From: Luteithermobacter gelatinilyticus
GTDB lineage: Bacteria; Pseudomonadota; Alphaproteobacteria; Sphingomonadales; Emcibacteraceae
Assembly: GCF_005849285.1 (NCBI RefSeq)
Contig: NZ_CP040517.1
Coordinates: 2,920,501-2,984,500 of the forward strand
Direction of reading: 5' to 3'
DNA: 64,000 nucleotides
In this document: piece after piece, positions 24,810 through 33,149 of the stretch
Numbering within the stretch: position 1 is the stretch's first letter
How the letters are laid out: each line of letters starts with the position of its first letter
Position numbers and translations under genes: made by a program
Notes under the pieces: generated by a model
Told to the model about the DNA's origin: nothing
The model's database searches: none
What the model saw: only the letters and a program-made list of their open reading frames with translations

Positions 24810-25349
24810 ATGAAAATCGAACAAATTCATCATGTGGCCTATCGCTGCAAGGACGCTAAAGAAACCGTTGAATGGTACCAGAAACATCTGAATATGGATT
24901 TTCTGCTGGCCATTTCCGAAGATCACGTGCCCTCCACCAAGGAGCCGGACCCTTATATGCATGTTTTCCTGGATGCCGGAAACGGGAATATCCTGGCCTT
25001 TTTTGAGTTGCCCAACTCGCCAGAAATGGACCGGGACCGAAACACACCGGAATGGGTGCAGCATATCGCCTTCCGGGTCAAAGATATGGATACTCTGCTT
25101 CAAGCCAAAAAAGATCTGGAAGACGCCGGTATCGAGGTCGTAGGGCCAACCAATCACGAAATCATCCAGTCCATCTATTTTTTCGATCCCAATGGCCATC
25201 GCATTGAACTGACCACCGTGACCGCCACGGAGGAAATGCTTCAGGAGCTCAAGCGGCTGGGTCCGGAGATGCTGGAAGAATGGTCCCGCACGCGCAAGGC
25301 CGTCAAACACGCCGCTTGGCTTCATGAAAAGGAATTCCGGAAGCCCTGA
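24810..25349 (+). CDS. VOC (glyoxalase/bleomycin-resistance) superfamily protein
   Basis: 179 residues with two beta-alpha-beta-beta-beta modules. Likely metal ligands are His in IHHVAYR (residues 7-8), His in WVQHIAFRV and Glu in GHRIELTT. This arrangement suits an extradiol dioxygenase- or lyase-like metalloenzyme; the substrate is unknown. The C-terminal 35 residues form a charged helix beyond the core. A strong promoter with tandem operators indicates tight inducible repression, consistent with a catabolic or detoxification role. A hairpin follows at 25381. Confidence 0.85.
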   Translation: MKIEQIHHVAYRCKDAKETVEWYQKHLNMDFLLAISEDHVPSTKEPDPYMHVFLDAGNGNILAFFELPNSPEMDRDRNTPEWVQHIAFRVKDMDTLLQAKKDLEDAGIEVVGPTNHEIIQSIYFFDPNGHRIELTTVTATEEMLQELKRLGPEMLEEWSRTRKAVKHAAWLHEKEFRKP

Positions 25350-25380
25350 GCAGACTTTCACGGGAAGAACTCTCTCTGAA

Positions 25381-25402
25381 GAGAGGCTTTGTTAAGCCTC
25401 TC
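25381..25402 (+). terminator. hairpin after the VOC gene
   Basis: Perfect 9-bp stem GAGAGGCTT / AAGCCTCTC with a TGTT loop, 31 nt after the stop. No T-tract follows, so it may be an attenuated terminator or mRNA-stabilising hairpin. Confidence 0.5.
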
Positions 25403-25453
25403 CGAACAGGAGAACGCAGCCCTTTTATGGGGCATCGGCGTCCTTGCCTGCTG

Positions 25454-25489
25454 GAGTGAATTGTGAAGAGGTTGGCTCAATTCACTCTA
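25454..25489. repeat. palindromic repeat
   Basis: Arms GAGTGAATTG and CAATTCACTC around TGAAGAGGTTGGCT. It lies between the VOC gene and a non-coding stretch. Confidence 0.8.
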
Positions 25490-25815
25490 AGCACCATCCC
25501 CCCATAACCCCCGTGGATCGCCAGATCATAAATGATAAATGGCGGCGTAGCCGATGCGACAATCCATAGGGCTTCATCCCGCCTGGCTATTTCGTCATGC
25601 CGGACACGCGTAAGCGCGATCCGGTATCCACCGAACCTTTGGTGAGGGCCTCTGGGTGGGAGCCTCTGGGTGGGGTCTTCTGAGTAGTGAGCTGCGTAAT
25701 GTTCCACCCAGCCAGACACCCTGATCAATATGACTGGCATCACTTCTTGCGGAAAAGCTTCCCTTTCTTCCCAAATATGATAAACCAGATATAATAGAAA
25801 CAAACGTATGATTTC
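25490..25815. other. non-coding stretch with decayed repeats
   Basis: Contains a GTCAT-type repeat fragment (about 25588-25630: CGTCATGCCGGAC..GATCCGGTATCCA) and a tandem duplication of GCCTCTGGGTGGG (25649-25676). A minus-strand frame of 124 codons crosses the region but has no protein-like composition and ends inside the palindromic repeat. I see no gene here. Confidence 0.6.
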
Positions 25816-25832
25816 TTGCCAAGGAGAGTGCC

Positions 25833-26783
25833 ATGTCTGCTGATCTTTCATCTTCCACCCCCCCTTCTTTTGAATTTTCAGGCGATTTTTCAGGCCGGGT
25901 GGCCATTGTCACCGGTGCGGGTGGCGGGCTGGGCCGCTGTCATGCTTTGGCCTTTGCCGAACGCGGCGCGGCGGTTGTGATCAACGATCTGGGCGGCGAT
26001 GTGCATGGGCAGGGCGCCTCTGAAAGCGCCGCGCAAAAAGTGGTGCGCGAGATCACCGACAAAGGCGGTAAGGCCATCGCCCATGGCGGCAACGTCACCA
26101 AATTCGCCGAGATGCAGGATATGGTGGAGGCGGCCTGTAAGGCCTTTGGCCGGGTAGACATCCTGGTCAACAATGCGGGCATCTTGCGGGACAAAACCTT
26201 CGCCAAGATGGACCTTGAGGATTTCCGGGCGGTGGTGGATGTGCATCTGATGGGCTCTGCCAATGCCACCAAGGCCGTCTTTCCCGTCATGCAGGACCAG
26301 AATTATGGCCGCATCGTCATGACCTCGTCGTCATCCGGCCTGTATGGAAATTTCGGGCAAAGCAATTATGGCGCCGCCAAGCTGGGGCTAGCCGGGTTGA
26401 TGAATACGCTGAAACTGGAAGGCGCCAAATACGGCATCAAAGTCAATGCAGTGGTCCCCGTGGCCGCCACCCGCATGACGGAAAATATCATCCCGGCGGA
26501 GATGCTGGACCTGCTCAAGCCGGAACTGGTCTCGCCGGCGGTCCTGTTTCTCGCTGCCGAAGAAGCGCCGACGGGGGCGATTATATCGGCCGGGGCCGGA
26601 ACATTTGCCCGCGCCGCAGTGGTGGAAACGGACGGGGTTTATCTGGGCGAACAGCCCACCCCGGAACAGATTGCGCAACATTGGGCAGAAATCTCCGATC
26701 TGGCGCGCGCCAAACCCTATGATCAGGGCAGCGCCCACACCCAGAAAGTGGTCTCCCTCGCCTTTCAGGGCAAAAATCGCTGA
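25833..26783 (+). CDS. SDR family 3-hydroxyacyl-CoA dehydrogenase-like oxidoreductase
   Basis: 316 residues. The NAD(P)-binding motif TGAGGGLGRCHA, the LVNNAG motif and the catalytic YGAAK (with upstream TSSSSGLYGNFGQSN) are present. The insert INDLGGDVHGQGASESAAQKVVREI and the C-terminal extension are typical of the dehydrogenase domain of peroxisomal multifunctional enzyme type 2 (HSD17B4-like). It probably acts on (3R)-hydroxyacyl-CoA or related substrates. AAGGAGAG precedes the ATG by seven bases. Its 3' end overlaps the convergent cbiX by 19 nt. Confidence 0.9.
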   Translation: MSADLSSSTPPSFEFSGDFSGRVAIVTGAGGGLGRCHALAFAERGAAVVINDLGGDVHGQGASESAAQKVVREITDKGGKAIAHGGNVTKFAEMQDMVEAACKAFGRVDILVNNAGILRDKTFAKMDLEDFRAVVDVHLMGSANATKAVFPVMQDQNYGRIVMTSSSSGLYGNFGQSNYGAAKLGLAGLMNTLKLEGAKYGIKVNAVVPVAATRMTENIIPAEMLDLLKPELVSPAVLFLAAEEAPTGAIISAGAGTFARAAVVETDGVYLGEQPTPEQIAQHWAEISDLARAKPYDQGSAHTQKVVSLAFQGKNR

Positions 26784-27505
26784 AGCTGCTCCAGGATAGC
26801 GGCCCGTACGCCGGCCTGATTGTATAGGGCGCCCGATATTCGGATGTCGGGCGCAGCATATGTGCGCCGGAACCGTTCGACCGTTTTTTCCGCGCAGTCC
26901 AGCAGACGGCCTGAAAACAGGAAATAGGGACACACCGCCACCTGCGAAATACCGTCCCGGACCGCTTCTTCCAGGACCTCCTCCAGACCCGGGGACTTGT
27001 CGCCACTGAAAGCCAGGCGGGTGCTCGCATAACCGAAATGGTGTTCCAGTGCGCCCAGCACGTCCTGTGCGCGTGCCGCAATGGCGGGGTTGGAAGCCCC
27101 CTTAACCAGCAGGACCAGCCGGTCGGCCTGATCCGCCGCAACGGCGACCAACGCATTCCGGGTGGCGTCGATCAGTTTTTCGCTTTTGCCGATTTCAACA
27201 CCATACTGAATATGCATGGCCGGATGTTGTTGCTGGTAATGAGCCAACCGCCCGGGAATATCCTCCGCCACATGCAGGGCCGGAAACAGCATGACCGGCA
27301 CGGCCAGAATCCGGTAAAGGCCCCGGTCAATCAGCCGTTCCAGACACTGTTCCAGCGACGGCTCCGCCAGTTCCAAATACCCTGCTTCCACCGGCAAATC
27401 CGGCCACTCCCCCCGTATCTGCGCCGCCAGCGCGTCAAACTCCGCCGCCGCCCGCACCGAGCGGCTGCCATGAGAAATCAAAAGAAGGCCCGTTTGTGCT
27501 GTCAT
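26765..27505 (-). CDS. cbiX: sirohydrochlorin cobaltochelatase CbiX
   Basis: 246 residues made of two homologous chelatase modules. The first carries LLISHGSR and PVMLFPALHVAEDIP with the metal-binding His residues; the second carries VAVCPYFLFSGRL, where the second His is replaced. It inserts cobalt into sirohydrochlorin in the anaerobic-type cobalamin branch; similar proteins can act as ferrochelatases. Together with cobQ and btuCD it shows B12 synthesis and uptake capacity, although the cob operon itself is elsewhere. Confidence 0.9.
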   Translation of the reverse strand: MTAQTGLLLISHGSRSVRAAAEFDALAAQIRGEWPDLPVEAGYLELAEPSLEQCLERLIDRGLYRILAVPVMLFPALHVAEDIPGRLAHYQQQHPAMHIQYGVEIGKSEKLIDATRNALVAVAADQADRLVLLVKGASNPAIAARAQDVLGALEHHFGYASTRLAFSGDKSPGLEEVLEEAVRDGISQVAVCPYFLFSGRLLDCAEKTVERFRRTYAAPDIRISGALYNQAGVRAAILEQLQRFLP

Positions 27506-27565
27506 TCTCCTAGGATACGCCAGTCCGCGCCTACGGTCATCTGGAATCAGAGTTTTTTGGCAGAA

Positions 27566-28708
27566 TCAGGGTTTTTTGGGTGGTGCCTTGCGATAAGTGA
27601 CGGGAGTCCTGGAAAATTTAATCGGATTGGCAACAGTGGGGATGCAGGTACCGTCCTCGCGCATAAGCTCCCTAAGCAGGCCACGATGTTTCACCTGCGG
27701 GTCCTCAAATACCTGATCCAGCCGGTTCACCGGTCCACATGGCACATTGATGTCTTCCAGCGCGGCAATCCAGTCCGCCGTGGTCTTCTCACGCAGAACC
27801 TCCCCAATCAGCGGGATCAGCAGATCACGGTGCTGGACCCGGGCGGCGTTGGTTTTAAAACGCGAATCCGCTGCCCAGTCGTCCCGGCCGATGAGCGCCG
27901 CAAAGCGGGCAAACTGTCCGTCATTGCCCACCGCCAGAATCAGATGCCCGTCTTTGGTGGCAAACGCCTCATAGGGCACGATGTTGGGATGGGCATTGCC
28001 CAAAAGCCCCGGCGGCGTGCCCCCGATCAGGTAATTCATGTTCTGGTTGGCCAGCATGGCCACCTGACAATCCAGCAGCGCCAGATCAATATGCTGTCCT
28101 TCGCCGGTGCGTTCCTTATGATTGAGCGCCGCCACAATGGCCACGCTGGCATACATGCCGGTCATCAGATCGGCAATCGCCACCCCCACCTTCTGCGGAC
28201 CGCTCTCAGGACTGCCGGTAAGGCTCATCAACCCGCCCATACCCTGGATCAGAAAATCATATCCCGGCCGTGCCGCATAGGGGCCGCTCTGGCCAAAACC
28301 GGTGATGGAACAATAAATCAGTCCGGGATTAATCTGTTTCAGGCTGTCATAATCCAGACCGTATTTTTTCAAGCCGCCAACCTTAAAATTCTCCACCACA
28401 ACATCGCTTTCGCGCACCAAGTCACGCACCTGCGCCTGACCCTCAGCGGTGGTGAAATCAATGGCCCGGCTGTCCTTGTTGCGATTGGCGCACAGAAAAT
28501 AAGCCGCATCCCCCTGCGTGCCATCGGCGTTTTCGAGAAAAGGCGGCCCCCAGCCACGCGTATCATCGCCCCCCGGATGACGGGCCGAGGCGGGCTGTTC
28601 GATCTTGATCACTTCCGCCCCCAGATCCCCCAGCATCTGCGTCGCCCACGGCCCCGCCAGAACCCGGCTCAAATCCACAACTCGAACATGCGACAGCGGT
28701 CCATTCAT
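27566..28708 (-). CDS. CaiB/BaiF family III CoA transferase
   Basis: 380 residues from ATG 28708 (GAGGA nine bases upstream); the longer frame to 28807 runs through the upstream terminator and is rejected. Family features are RVVDLSRVLAGPWATQMLGDLGAEVIKIE at the N-terminus and the Asp nucleophile in ALLDCQVA. It transfers CoA between carboxylic acids. Next to an ALDH7-type dehydrogenase, a role like human SUGCT (glutarate plus succinyl-CoA) in lysine breakdown is attractive but unproven. Confidence 0.88.
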   Translation of the reverse strand: MNGPLSHVRVVDLSRVLAGPWATQMLGDLGAEVIKIEQPASARHPGGDDTRGWGPPFLENADGTQGDAAYFLCANRNKDSRAIDFTTAEGQAQVRDLVRESDVVVENFKVGGLKKYGLDYDSLKQINPGLIYCSITGFGQSGPYAARPGYDFLIQGMGGLMSLTGSPESGPQKVGVAIADLMTGMYASVAIVAALNHKERTGEGQHIDLALLDCQVAMLANQNMNYLIGGTPPGLLGNAHPNIVPYEAFATKDGHLILAVGNDGQFARFAALIGRDDWAADSRFKTNAARVQHRDLLIPLIGEVLREKTTADWIAALEDINVPCGPVNRLDQVFEDPQVKHRGLLRELMREDGTCIPTVANPIKFSRTPVTYRKAPPKKP

Positions 28709-28774
28709 CGTTCCATCCTCATTTTTCAACGCGTCTTTTTTCACCATTTCCGCCCAACAGATCCACATAAGACC

Positions 28775-28804
28775 CAAAAAACCGCAGGCCGGTCCGGCCT
28801 GCGG
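28775..28804 (-). terminator. rho-independent terminator after the ALDH gene
   Basis: On the minus strand an 11-bp perfect stem CCGCAGGCCGG / CCGGCCTGCGG with a single-base centre (the tip must open) is followed by TTTTTT. It separates the aldehyde dehydrogenase transcript from the CoA transferase. Confidence 0.92.
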
Positions 28805-28835
28805 CATTGGGATTTCATTTCATCGACCTTTGGCC

Positions 28836-30344
28836 TCAGTCTTCGGCGCCGAATTTGATGCCCTGGGCCAGCGGCAGCTCTGTGGAATAATTCAGCGTGC
28901 TGGTCATGCGGCGCATATACCCTTTCCAGGCATCAGAGCCGCTTTCCCGGCCGCCGCCGGTTTCTTTCTCTCCGCCAAAGGCCCCGCCGATTTCCGCACC
29001 GCTGGTGCCGATATTCACATTGGCGATACCACAATCGCTGCCCACCTCGCTGGTGAACAGCTCCGCTTCGCGCACATCGCGGGTGAAGATCGCCGAACTC
29101 AGGCCCTGTGGCACCGCATTCTGCCGCGCGATGGCATCTTCCAGATCACGGTATTTGAAAATATACAGGATCGGAGCGAAAGTCTCTTCGGTCACATTGT
29201 CCACGCTGTCCGGCATTTCCACAATGGCCGGATGGACGTAATAGGCGTCGGGATACTGGTCTTCCAGCGCCCGGCCACCGCCGAACACCTCGCCGCCCTT
29301 CTCCCGGGCTTTTGCCAGCGCGTTTTGCATGGCCTCGAAGGCCGCCTTGTCAATCAGGGGTCCCACAAGTGTCTTTTCGTCCAAGGGGCTGCCGATGGAA
29401 AGACCCTCATAGGCTTGTTTCAGCCGGGGCACCATGCTGTCATAGACGCTTTCGTGCAGGAACAGACGCCGGGTCGTGGTGCAACGCTGGCCACAGGTGC
29501 CGACTGCACCGAACAGGATGCCCTGAAACGCCAGATCCAGATCCGCGTTCGGGGTTACGATCACGGCATTATTTCCCCCCAGTTCCAGAATGGACTTGCC
29601 GAAACGGGCGGCCACTTTCTGGCCCACCTCGCGGCCCATGCGGCAGCTTCCCGTCGCGCTGATCAGCGGAACGCGGGTATCCGTCACCAGTTCCTCGCCA
29701 ATGTCCCGGTCCCCAATGATGATCTGGCTCAAATGCTCCGGAGCTTCGCCAAACCGGGCGCAGGCTTCCAGAAACAGCTTCTGGGTGGCCAAAGCCGTGA
29801 GTGGGGTTTTTTCTGACGGTTTCCAGATCACACTGTCCCCGCAGACCACGGCGAGCGCCGCATTCCAGGCCCAAACGGCCACGGGGAAGTTAAAGGCGCT
29901 GATGATGCCCACCGGCCCCAATGGCTGCCAGTATTCGCGCATCTTGTGACCGGGCCGTTCGGAGGCGATGGTGAGACCGTAAAGCTGGCGGCTGAGGCCC
30001 ACGGCGAAATCGCAAATGTCGATCATTTCCTGTACTTCGCCGTAACCTTCCTGCAGGATCTTGCCGCATTCCAGGCTGACAAGGGCCCCAAGATCCTCTT
30101 TTTTCTCTCTCAAAAGATTGCCGAACAGGCGGACCAGTTCCCCCCGTTTCGGGGCCGGCACCGACCGCCAGGCCTTGAAGGCGTGCACGCTGTTACGGAT
30201 TTTCCGATCCACATCTTCCACCGTATCCATATGCACATGGGCAATTTCGGCCCCGTCCACGGGACTGGTGACCTTGAGTTTGCCGCCTTTGACATCGGCA
30301 TCGCTGAGGTTCAGACTGTCAAAAATTTTCTGTTTATCCATCAT
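28836..30344 (-). CDS. ALDH7-type aldehyde dehydrogenase (alpha-aminoadipate semialdehyde dehydrogenase)
   Basis: 502 residues. Catalytic Cys288 is in GTCGQRCTTTRR and Glu254 in LELGGNNA. The C-terminal TSGAEIGGAFGGEKETGGGRESGSDAWK is the antiquitin (ALDH7A1) signature, which supports oxidation of alpha-aminoadipate 6-semialdehyde / piperideine-6-carboxylate, a lysine catabolic step. It lies between a ThDP enzyme and a CoA transferase downstream of an Lrp regulator. GGGGA precedes ATG 30344; ATG 30341 is an alternative. Confidence 0.92.
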   Translation of the reverse strand: MMDKQKIFDSLNLSDADVKGGKLKVTSPVDGAEIAHVHMDTVEDVDRKIRNSVHAFKAWRSVPAPKRGELVRLFGNLLREKKEDLGALVSLECGKILQEGYGEVQEMIDICDFAVGLSRQLYGLTIASERPGHKMREYWQPLGPVGIISAFNFPVAVWAWNAALAVVCGDSVIWKPSEKTPLTALATQKLFLEACARFGEAPEHLSQIIIGDRDIGEELVTDTRVPLISATGSCRMGREVGQKVAARFGKSILELGGNNAVIVTPNADLDLAFQGILFGAVGTCGQRCTTTRRLFLHESVYDSMVPRLKQAYEGLSIGSPLDEKTLVGPLIDKAAFEAMQNALAKAREKGGEVFGGGRALEDQYPDAYYVHPAIVEMPDSVDNVTEETFAPILYIFKYRDLEDAIARQNAVPQGLSSAIFTRDVREAELFTSEVGSDCGIANVNIGTSGAEIGGAFGGEKETGGGRESGSDAWKGYMRRMTSTLNYSTELPLAQGIKFGAED

Positions 30345-30404
30345 ATATCCCCGTTGTAAAACGTTATGGTCAGGTTACTGAAATGCCGTCTTTGACAAGA
30401 GGCG

Positions 30405-32078
30405 TCATTTTGGCTGCCGGGCCTGGCGGCGAATCTCCTCCAGAGTCGCAGCGGGGGTGAGCGCCTGCGGGTCCACCCGGACCTCCAGCAGCGTGGTTTT
30501 GCCCGCTGTGAGCGCTGCCTCGAAAGCAGGTGCGAAATCCTCTGTTTTTTCCACCACCACCCCATTCAGGCCATAAGCCCGCGCAAGGGCGGCAAAATCC
30601 GGGTTGCTGAGGTCCGTGCCGATCACCCGGGCCGGATAACTGCGTTCCTGATGCATGCGGATTGTACCATACATGCCATTATTAAACAGCAGGATGATCA
30701 CCGGCAAATCGTGATGGGCAGCGGTGGCCAGTTCCTGCCCCGTCATCATGAAATCCCCGTCCCCAGTAAAACAGACCACCGGCCGGTCGGGCGCCGCCAC
30801 CTTCGCCGCCAGCGCCGCCGGCAGGCCATAACCCATGGCCCCACTGGTGGGAGCAAGCTGGCTTTTGAAGCGGGAATACCGGAAAAACCGGTGCAGCCAG
30901 ATGGAAAAATTGCCCGCGCCATTGGTGAGAATGGCATCTCTGGGCATTTCGGCATTCAGATACTGATAAACCTGTCCCAGATCCACCCCGCCCGGCGAGG
31001 CCGGCGGCGTGCTCCAGTGGTCATAATCGCGCCGCGCCGCCTGCACTTCTTCCCGCCATAGGGGATTATCCACCGAGGGCAGATCCCTGAGGGCCCGCGC
31101 CAGTTCCGGCAGGGATCCCGAGAGGCTCAAATACGGGCAATAGACATGGCCACTTTCTTCCGGGGCCGTGTGCATCATAATCAGCTTCTGCTTTGGAAAG
31201 GGAACATCAAACAGCGTATAACCACTGCTGGTCATCTCCCCCAGACGCGGCCCGATGCTGAGCACAAGGTCGGCCTCCCTGATCCGCCTGGCCAGCTTCG
31301 GATTGATGCCGATGCCCACATCCCCGATATAATGCGGATGCGTGTTGTCAAACAGATCCTGACACCGGAAGGCGCAGGCCACAGGCAGATGATTGTTTTC
31401 CGCAAAAATCCGGATGTTCGTGACCGCTTCCGCTGTCCAACCACTGCCGCCCAGCAGCAGCAGCGGGCGTTCGGCCTGGATCAGCGCCTTCTGCACCTCA
31501 GCGAGGCTTTCAGCCGCCGGCGCAATCCGTGGCGGGCAGGCGGGGCGCAACTCCTGCGGGTTGACCGGCTCCACCAGCATATCTTCGGGCAGGGCGAGAA
31601 CCACCGGGCCGGGCCGGCCGGACAGGGCCGTATGAAAGGCCCGGTTGACATATTCGGGAATCCGGCGGGCATCGCGAATCTCGGCCACCCATTTACACAG
31701 GGGCCCAAACATCTGGGTATAATCCACTTCCTGAAAGGCTTCCCGGTCCGCCTGATCGCGGGCCACCTGGCCGATAAACAGGATCATCGGCGTGGAATCC
31801 TGAAACGCCGTATGAACCCCGATGCTGGCATTGGTGGCCCCCGGGCCACGGGTCACAAAACAAATCCCCGGCTGGCCACTCAGCTTGCCATAGGCTTCCG
31901 CCATATTGGCCGCGCCGCCTTCCTGACGGCAGGTGATCAGATCCAGCCGGTCCCGCACGTCATACAACGCATCAAGCACCGACAGATAACTTTCTCCCGG
32001 CACACAAAAGGCGTGCCTCACGCCATTCACCAGAAGACATTCGACCAGAGAACGGGCCGCGGTCATCCTTTCTGTCAT
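30405..32078 (-). CDS. thiamine diphosphate-dependent enzyme (acetolactate synthase-like)
   Basis: 557 residues with the three-domain ThDP architecture: N-terminal pyrimidine-binding domain with the catalytic Glu (CVPGESYLSVLDALY), central domain, and C-terminal diphosphate-binding domain with GDGDFMMTGQELATA..NNGMYG. It resembles catalytic subunits of acetolactate synthase-like decarboxylases without a regulatory partner nearby. The substrate is not readable. ATG 32078 with AAGGTGA upstream is chosen over the 32138 frame. Lrp-type operators lie just upstream. Confidence 0.85.
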   Translation of the reverse strand: MTERMTAARSLVECLLVNGVRHAFCVPGESYLSVLDALYDVRDRLDLITCRQEGGAANMAEAYGKLSGQPGICFVTRGPGATNASIGVHTAFQDSTPMILFIGQVARDQADREAFQEVDYTQMFGPLCKWVAEIRDARRIPEYVNRAFHTALSGRPGPVVLALPEDMLVEPVNPQELRPACPPRIAPAAESLAEVQKALIQAERPLLLLGGSGWTAEAVTNIRIFAENNHLPVACAFRCQDLFDNTHPHYIGDVGIGINPKLARRIREADLVLSIGPRLGEMTSSGYTLFDVPFPKQKLIMMHTAPEESGHVYCPYLSLSGSLPELARALRDLPSVDNPLWREEVQAARRDYDHWSTPPASPGGVDLGQVYQYLNAEMPRDAILTNGAGNFSIWLHRFFRYSRFKSQLAPTSGAMGYGLPAALAAKVAAPDRPVVCFTGDGDFMMTGQELATAAHHDLPVIILLFNNGMYGTIRMHQERSYPARVIGTDLSNPDFAALARAYGLNGVVVEKTEDFAPAFEAALTAGKTTLLEVRVDPQALTPAATLEEIRRQARQPK

Positions 32079-32189
32079 GCTGTCACCTTCAAATTTGGCA
32101 TCTTCAAAACCGAACCTCAGCCAGCGCCTTTCCAGCACCGTAAATTCTTTGGATTAAGACGGCAATATCTACAAAAGTCAAGAAATAAC

Positions 32190-32213
32190 GAACAAATAGT
32201 TCTTAATATGAAC
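32190..32213. promoter_or_regulatory. Lrp-type operator upstream of the ThDP gene
   Basis: Overlapping inverted repeats GAACAAATAGTTC (32190-32202) and GTTCTTAATATGAAC (32199-32213) share a GTTC/GAAC half-site with the palindrome before the lrp gene itself. Surrounding DNA is very AT-rich. Confidence 0.65.
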
Positions 32214-32273
32214 AATAATTAGTTATTATAGATAATTCGATACTTTCCTGCCGGTGTCCTGCTATTTCTCCGC

Positions 32274-32714
32274 CTATTTCCCAATACGGCGGTCGAACTT
32301 GGGCGACAGGATGATGTGAGTCTCGGTTTTAATAATACCGGGCAACAGGGCGATACTGGTCAACACATCATCCAGTTCGGCATGGGTGGTGGTGCGCACC
32401 AGGGCAATAAAATCATAGGCCCCTGCCACTGTGCTCAGACACTCCACGCTAGGCATATCATAAAGCGCCTGTTCGATTTCCGCAGTTTTTTTGGGGTCGC
32501 GGGTGATCATCACATAACAGCTGATTTTCGGGACATCCAGTTCGGGCTTCAGGGTGATGGTATAGCTGTCGATGGCCTTTTCTTCCAGTTTTTGCAGCAT
32601 CATATGAATGGTGGAACGAGCCAGCCCCAGCTTGCGCCCCAGCTCCGCCGCACTCAACCGACTATTCACCTTCAACAGCTCCAAAAGCTTCTTTTCATTG
32701 TCCTGAAGATCCAT
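32274..32714 (-). CDS. Lrp/AsnC family transcriptional regulator
   Basis: 146 residues: an N-terminal winged helix-turn-helix (NEKKLLELLKVNSRLSAAELGRKLGLARSTIHMMLQKL, about 6-45) and a C-terminal RAM ligand-binding domain (about 60-140). Lrp proteins sense amino acids and control amino-acid metabolism. Its own promoter and the downstream ThDP gene carry matching GTTC..GAAC sites, so it likely regulates itself and the adjoining catabolic genes, plausibly in response to lysine or another amino acid. Confidence 0.92.
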   Translation of the reverse strand: MDLQDNEKKLLELLKVNSRLSAAELGRKLGLARSTIHMMLQKLEEKAIDSYTITLKPELDVPKISCYVMITRDPKKTAEIEQALYDMPSVECLSTVAGAYDFIALVRTTTHAELDDVLTSIALLPGIIKTETHIILSPKFDRRIGK

Positions 32715-32727
32715 ATTTTGCCCTTTT

Positions 32728-32744
32728 GTTCAATGATTTTGAAC
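32728..32744. promoter_or_regulatory. autoregulatory Lrp operator
   Basis: Perfect inverted repeat GTTCAA-TGATT-TTGAAC, 14 nt upstream of the lrp start codon, with another GTTC half-site at about 32773. Confidence 0.65.
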
Positions 32745-32863
32745 GACCGTAACACAAAAATGACGAATGTTCATTATTTTTTGCATTCATGGCGGACCGG
32801 CGATACAAGCCCTCTCTCTGACAACCCGCCCTTCCGAGCGTAAGCAATGGCGGCACAGTCTCA

Positions 32864-32897
32864 CCGTCATGACGAGGCGCGCCAGCATCGAAGCCAT
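32864..32897. repeat. GTCAT-type repeat fragment
   Basis: CGTCATGACGAGGCGCGCCAG..CGAAGCCAT resembles the dispersed repeats at 4738, 25588 and 55582. It runs directly into the following hairpin element. Confidence 0.5.
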
Positions 32898-32975
32898 CTA
32901 GAGTGGTGAATTTGAAGTTCCTGTTATTGATTATGTCATACGACTAAGGAACTTCAAATTCAGAAACCACACTAG
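32898..32975. repeat. 78-bp hairpin element with CTAGaGTGGT ends
   Basis: Outer arms CTAGAGTGGT / ACCACACTAG (one mismatch) and perfect 14-bp inner arms GAATTTGAAGTTCC (32908-32921) / GGAACTTCAAATTC (32948-32961) surround a 26-nt loop. The end sequence CTAGAGTG is shared with the window's other palindromic repeats. Confidence 0.8.
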
Positions 32976-32989
32976 AGCCAAATAATTAA

Positions 32990-33064
32990 CCAGTCTTCTT
33001 GTTGACTCTGAAATTCGAATAGCCCGCTACAAATATGATACGAATTTCAGAGTCAGAAGACTAG
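32990..33064. repeat. second hairpin element, different sequence
   Basis: Arms AGTCTTCT / AGAAGACT (8 bp) and GACTCTGAAATTCG / CGAATTTCAGAGTC (14 bp) enclose a 23-nt loop. The architecture is like the preceding element but the sequence is unrelated. It ends 86 nt before the helicase start. Confidence 0.8.
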
Positions 33065-33149
33065 CCCCGCGGATCGTGGCGACGGTTTGACGGTGATTTT
33101 TCTGTCTATTCTGCATGACGACCTGACCGTTTCATGCTAAACCGCAGGC

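Noticed and set aside
25477-25851. 124-codon minus-strand frame between the VOC gene and the SDR gene
   Set aside because: It overlaps the SDR start and runs through decayed repeats and a tandem duplication. It ends inside the palindromic repeat and has no protein-like composition or ribosome site.
27038-28858. 606-codon plus-strand frame opposite the CoA transferase and cbiX genes
   Set aside because: Antisense shadow of two recognisable genes; no domain or start signal.
32898-33064. CRISPR-like or phage attachment structure
   Set aside because: The two hairpins are non-identical, not spaced repeats, and there are no cas, integrase or tRNA genes nearby.
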